64,000 nucleotides of DNA from a virus: positions 124,001 to 188,000 of IMG/VR virus record IMGVR_UViG_3300035698_013060; one strand, 5' to 3'. Shown here in pieces: positions 62,556 to 64,000 of the stretch. The translations under genes and the position numbers were made by a program. A model generated the notes under the pieces. It was not told where the DNA came from. It did no database searches and saw only the letters and a list, made by a program, of their open reading frames with translations. The stretch's first letter is position 1. Each line of letters begins with the position of its first letter.

Positions 62556-62917
62556 TTTATTTCATGACTTTTATCGTAGTCTTCTTTGCACACTGGAAGC
62601 ATGTCTACAGTCTTCCCAGCGAATTTATGAGTACAGTCGCTAAGAAACCTGACCTTCCCATTCTCGATGAAGCAGTGACACCTCATCAACTCTTCTCCCC
62701 TGGATTGGCTCAAGAGAGAAGGACTGAGTGTCGGCTTATCAAGAGACTCATTCCAAAACCAACACGGTCCTTTGCTCTCTTTCTTTCCAGTATGGAAAGG
62801 TACCACGCACAATCCGACCCATCCCTGAAGACGGATCCTGATATGAGATGCCTCTGGAATAGGGCACTCTACATATGCATGGTCTAGCAGTTTTACAGGC
62901 TGTGCTAATTTGATCAT
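62552..62917 (-). CDS. DUF6527-like protein (121 aa)
   Basis: Conserved features of the DUF6527-type family appear: GPCWFWNESLDKPTLSPSLL (50-69), then MRCHCFIENGKVRFLSDCTH with Cys/His (80-82, 95, 97) that could bind a metal. The function of that family is unknown to me. Its stop overlaps the radical SAM start (ATGA), so it is a tight neighbour in the spike operon. Confidence 0.6.
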   Translation of the reverse strand: MIKLAQPVKLLDHAYVECPIPEASHIRIRLQGWVGLCVVPFHTGKKESKGPCWFWNESLDKPTLSPSLLSQSRGEELMRCHCFIENGKVRFLSDCTHKFAGKTVDMLPVCKEDYDKSHEIK

Positions 62918-62926
62918 GGTTTTCTC

Positions 62927-63292
62927 TTAGACGGGTAATATCGGAGAAAAGTAAACTCCTTCAGAGTAGAGTTTCTCTCTAATCTCCTCAGAGACGGCTT
63001 GAAGTTCTTTACAAACCTTGTCAGCTTCCCCAAGATTCATGCCTGCGGTAAAGGTCATCGTAGGATGCCCATGTTGAGTAAACTGTATCAACCTGATCTT
63101 GAAGGTTGGCTTGCCTAAAAACCTCTTACCGGAGCAATCATAGACTGGATGATAGTAGAACGCCTCTTTGTAGACCTGTTGGTGAGGATCCCGCGTCTCT
63201 CTCATGAGTTTTTCCATGGCTTCTCTTCCACTCAAAGCCTTCGGGAAAACTCGACGAAAGAGAGCTATCATCTTTTTCAACTTACTCATCAT
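62927..63292 (-). CDS. Hypothetical protein of the spike operon (121 aa)
   Basis: The family is not recognised. Basic N-terminal helix (MMSKLKKMIALFRRVFPKAL), then an alpha/beta part (KPTFKIRLIQFTQHGHPTMT). It sits between the spike and DUF6527-like genes with five- and nine-base gaps, so it probably shares their pathway. GGGGG precedes the ATG. Confidence 0.65.
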   Translation of the reverse strand: MMSKLKKMIALFRRVFPKALSGREAMEKLMRETRDPHQQVYKEAFYYHPVYDCSGKRFLGKPTFKIRLIQFTQHGHPTMTFTAGMNLGEADKVCKELQAVSEEIREKLYSEGVYFSPILPV

Positions 63293-63297
63293 TCCCC

Positions 63298-64000
63298 CTA
63301 GCTGTTCAAGTAGATCATTCCAGCCGTCTGTCTGATAGTGGCTCCAGCCTGTACGTCCACAGCAGAGCCAGCCTTGACATTGACCTGACTTCCAGATTCT
63401 ACGTTAACGGTAGATCCAGTCTTAATGTTGATCACAGTACCCTGGTTAAGCTCGATCAGTGATCCGCTGTACGTGTAGATATGCACGAGATCCGCCACAT
63501 CATCCATGAGCATGTAGTGGCCTTTGACTGTCCTGACGTGGATCTTCTCGTATCCAGCGTTGTCATCCATCGTAATGAAATGACCGGCGCTAGTCTCGAG
63601 CTTCACAAAGGTCCCGTGGTTCACTCCGTCTTCGTCGTTGGCATCCAACGGGTTATCATCGCCCACAGCCGACGACTTGTCGACCAACTTCAACTGATGC
63701 CCGCTCTGAGTATTCAAGGTCACGACTGAAGAGTCCGCATTGAACTCCAACTTGAGCCTATGACCGTTGGCGAACTTCAGGATGAAAGTGTTTCTATCGT
63801 TGTTAGTGTCAGCATACAGAACGTTCCCATTCTGCCACTCTCTTAGGACGTGGATGTTGACCTTCGTCTGCATGGTGTCCCTATTAGCGAACGATTCTAC
63901 GTTAGCCATCGGAGTCACCTCACCATACAGTGTGGGTGAGAAGGGAAGGAAGTAGCACTTCTGCGGATCTCCGTCCTCGAATAGGACGAACACCGTAGAT
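63298..64000 (-). CDS. Baseplate spike protein, gp5/gpV-like (partial)
   Basis: The first visible residues (VFVLFEDGDPQKCYFLPFSP) are OB-fold strands of the kind found in gp5/gpV/VgrG spikes, and the frame is open to the window edge, so the start is missing. The middle is a beta-rich region with Gly/His strands (GHFITMDDNAGYEKIHVRTV). The C-terminus is a series of short beta-helix rungs (TGSTVNVESGSQVNVKAGSA) ending IRQTAGMIYLNS, as in needle domains. It is first in the spike operon and likely carries the PAAR tip. Confidence 0.8.
   Translation of the reverse strand, partial: STVFVLFEDGDPQKCYFLPFSPTLYGEVTPMANVESFANRDTMQTKVNIHVLREWQNGNVLYADTNNDRNTFILKFANGHRLKLEFNADSSVVTLNTQSGHQLKLVDKSSAVGDDNPLDANDEDGVNHGTFVKLETSAGHFITMDDNAGYEKIHVRTVKGHYMLMDDVADLVHIYTYSGSLIELNQGTVINIKTGSTVNVESGSQVNVKAGSAVDVQAGATIRQTAGMIYLNS

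Noticed and set aside
1-64000. tRNA genes
   Set aside because: No cloverleaf with a GGTTCRAATCC-type arm was found by eye in any intergenic gap. A dedicated tRNA scan would be needed to be certain.

Overview
This window is part of the genome of a large (jumbo-class) tailed phage with a contractile tail. No host housekeeping genes, rRNA or tRNA genes were seen. Almost every base is coding. Genes sit in long co-directional blocks with 1-30 base overlaps and strong AAGGAG-type ribosome sites. The recognisable proteins are T4-like baseplate parts (gp25-, gp26/gp51-, gp53-, gp6/J-, gp27-like), a PAAR spike tip with its spike, tail fibres, an enormous tape-measure protein, and phage replication and recombination enzymes. 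Terminase, portal and major capsid genes are not in the window, so it covers the tail and replication half of a bigger genome. The host cannot be named from the sequence; the PAAR-tipped spike is more usual in phages of Gram-negative bacteria (inference).

Layout. 1-9.1 kb (minus): small hypothetical genes, RNase HI, a permuted NlpC/P60-type hydrolase, a DnaG-type primase and two large unknown proteins. 9.1-13.7 kb (minus): a phage chaperonin (GroEL-like) with intact ATPase aspartates, then gp26/gp51-like and gp25-like baseplate genes. 13.8-18.1 kb (plus): a zinc-finger PD-(D/E)XK putative homing nuclease, an unknown gene, a hub-like protein and small proteins. 18.2-22.4 kb (minus): putative virion and membrane proteins and a broken small gene. 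22.6-27.7 kb (plus): a structural protein and a 971-aa gp6/J-like wedge protein. 27.7-42.2 kb (minus): baseplate-type genes, an M15 peptidase, a RusA resolvase and the 2889-aa tape measure. 42.3-43.9 kb (plus): two unknown genes. 44-51.3 kb (minus): an extremely charged Glu/Lys protein and the tail-fibre block, with two tiny paralogous genes. 51.4-57 kb (plus): a DnaQ-like exonuclease, an SbcD/gp47-like nuclease and a DnaB-like helicase, interleaved with small damaged-looking genes. 57-60.3 kb (minus): gp53-like and other structural genes. 60.3-61.1 kb (plus): three small genes. 61.1-64 kb (minus): spike protein, two small genes, a radical SAM enzyme and the PAAR tip.

Four things stand out. 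First, a radical SAM enzyme with an N-terminal SPASM-like cysteine region lies in the spike operon, and its stop codon overlaps the PAAR start (TGATG). This suggests radical-based modification of a virion spike component. Second, a CATAT(AT)TA element occurs seven times at operon starts, always pointing at the downstream gene; it is a candidate phage promoter. Third, at least five small genes carry an in-frame stop or frameshift while all large genes are intact. Fourth, the tape measure predicts a tail of roughly 0.43 micrometres and carries three different internal repeat families.

Most small genes and several large ones have no recognisable family; these are described as unknown. Assignments rest on motifs read by eye, with no database search.
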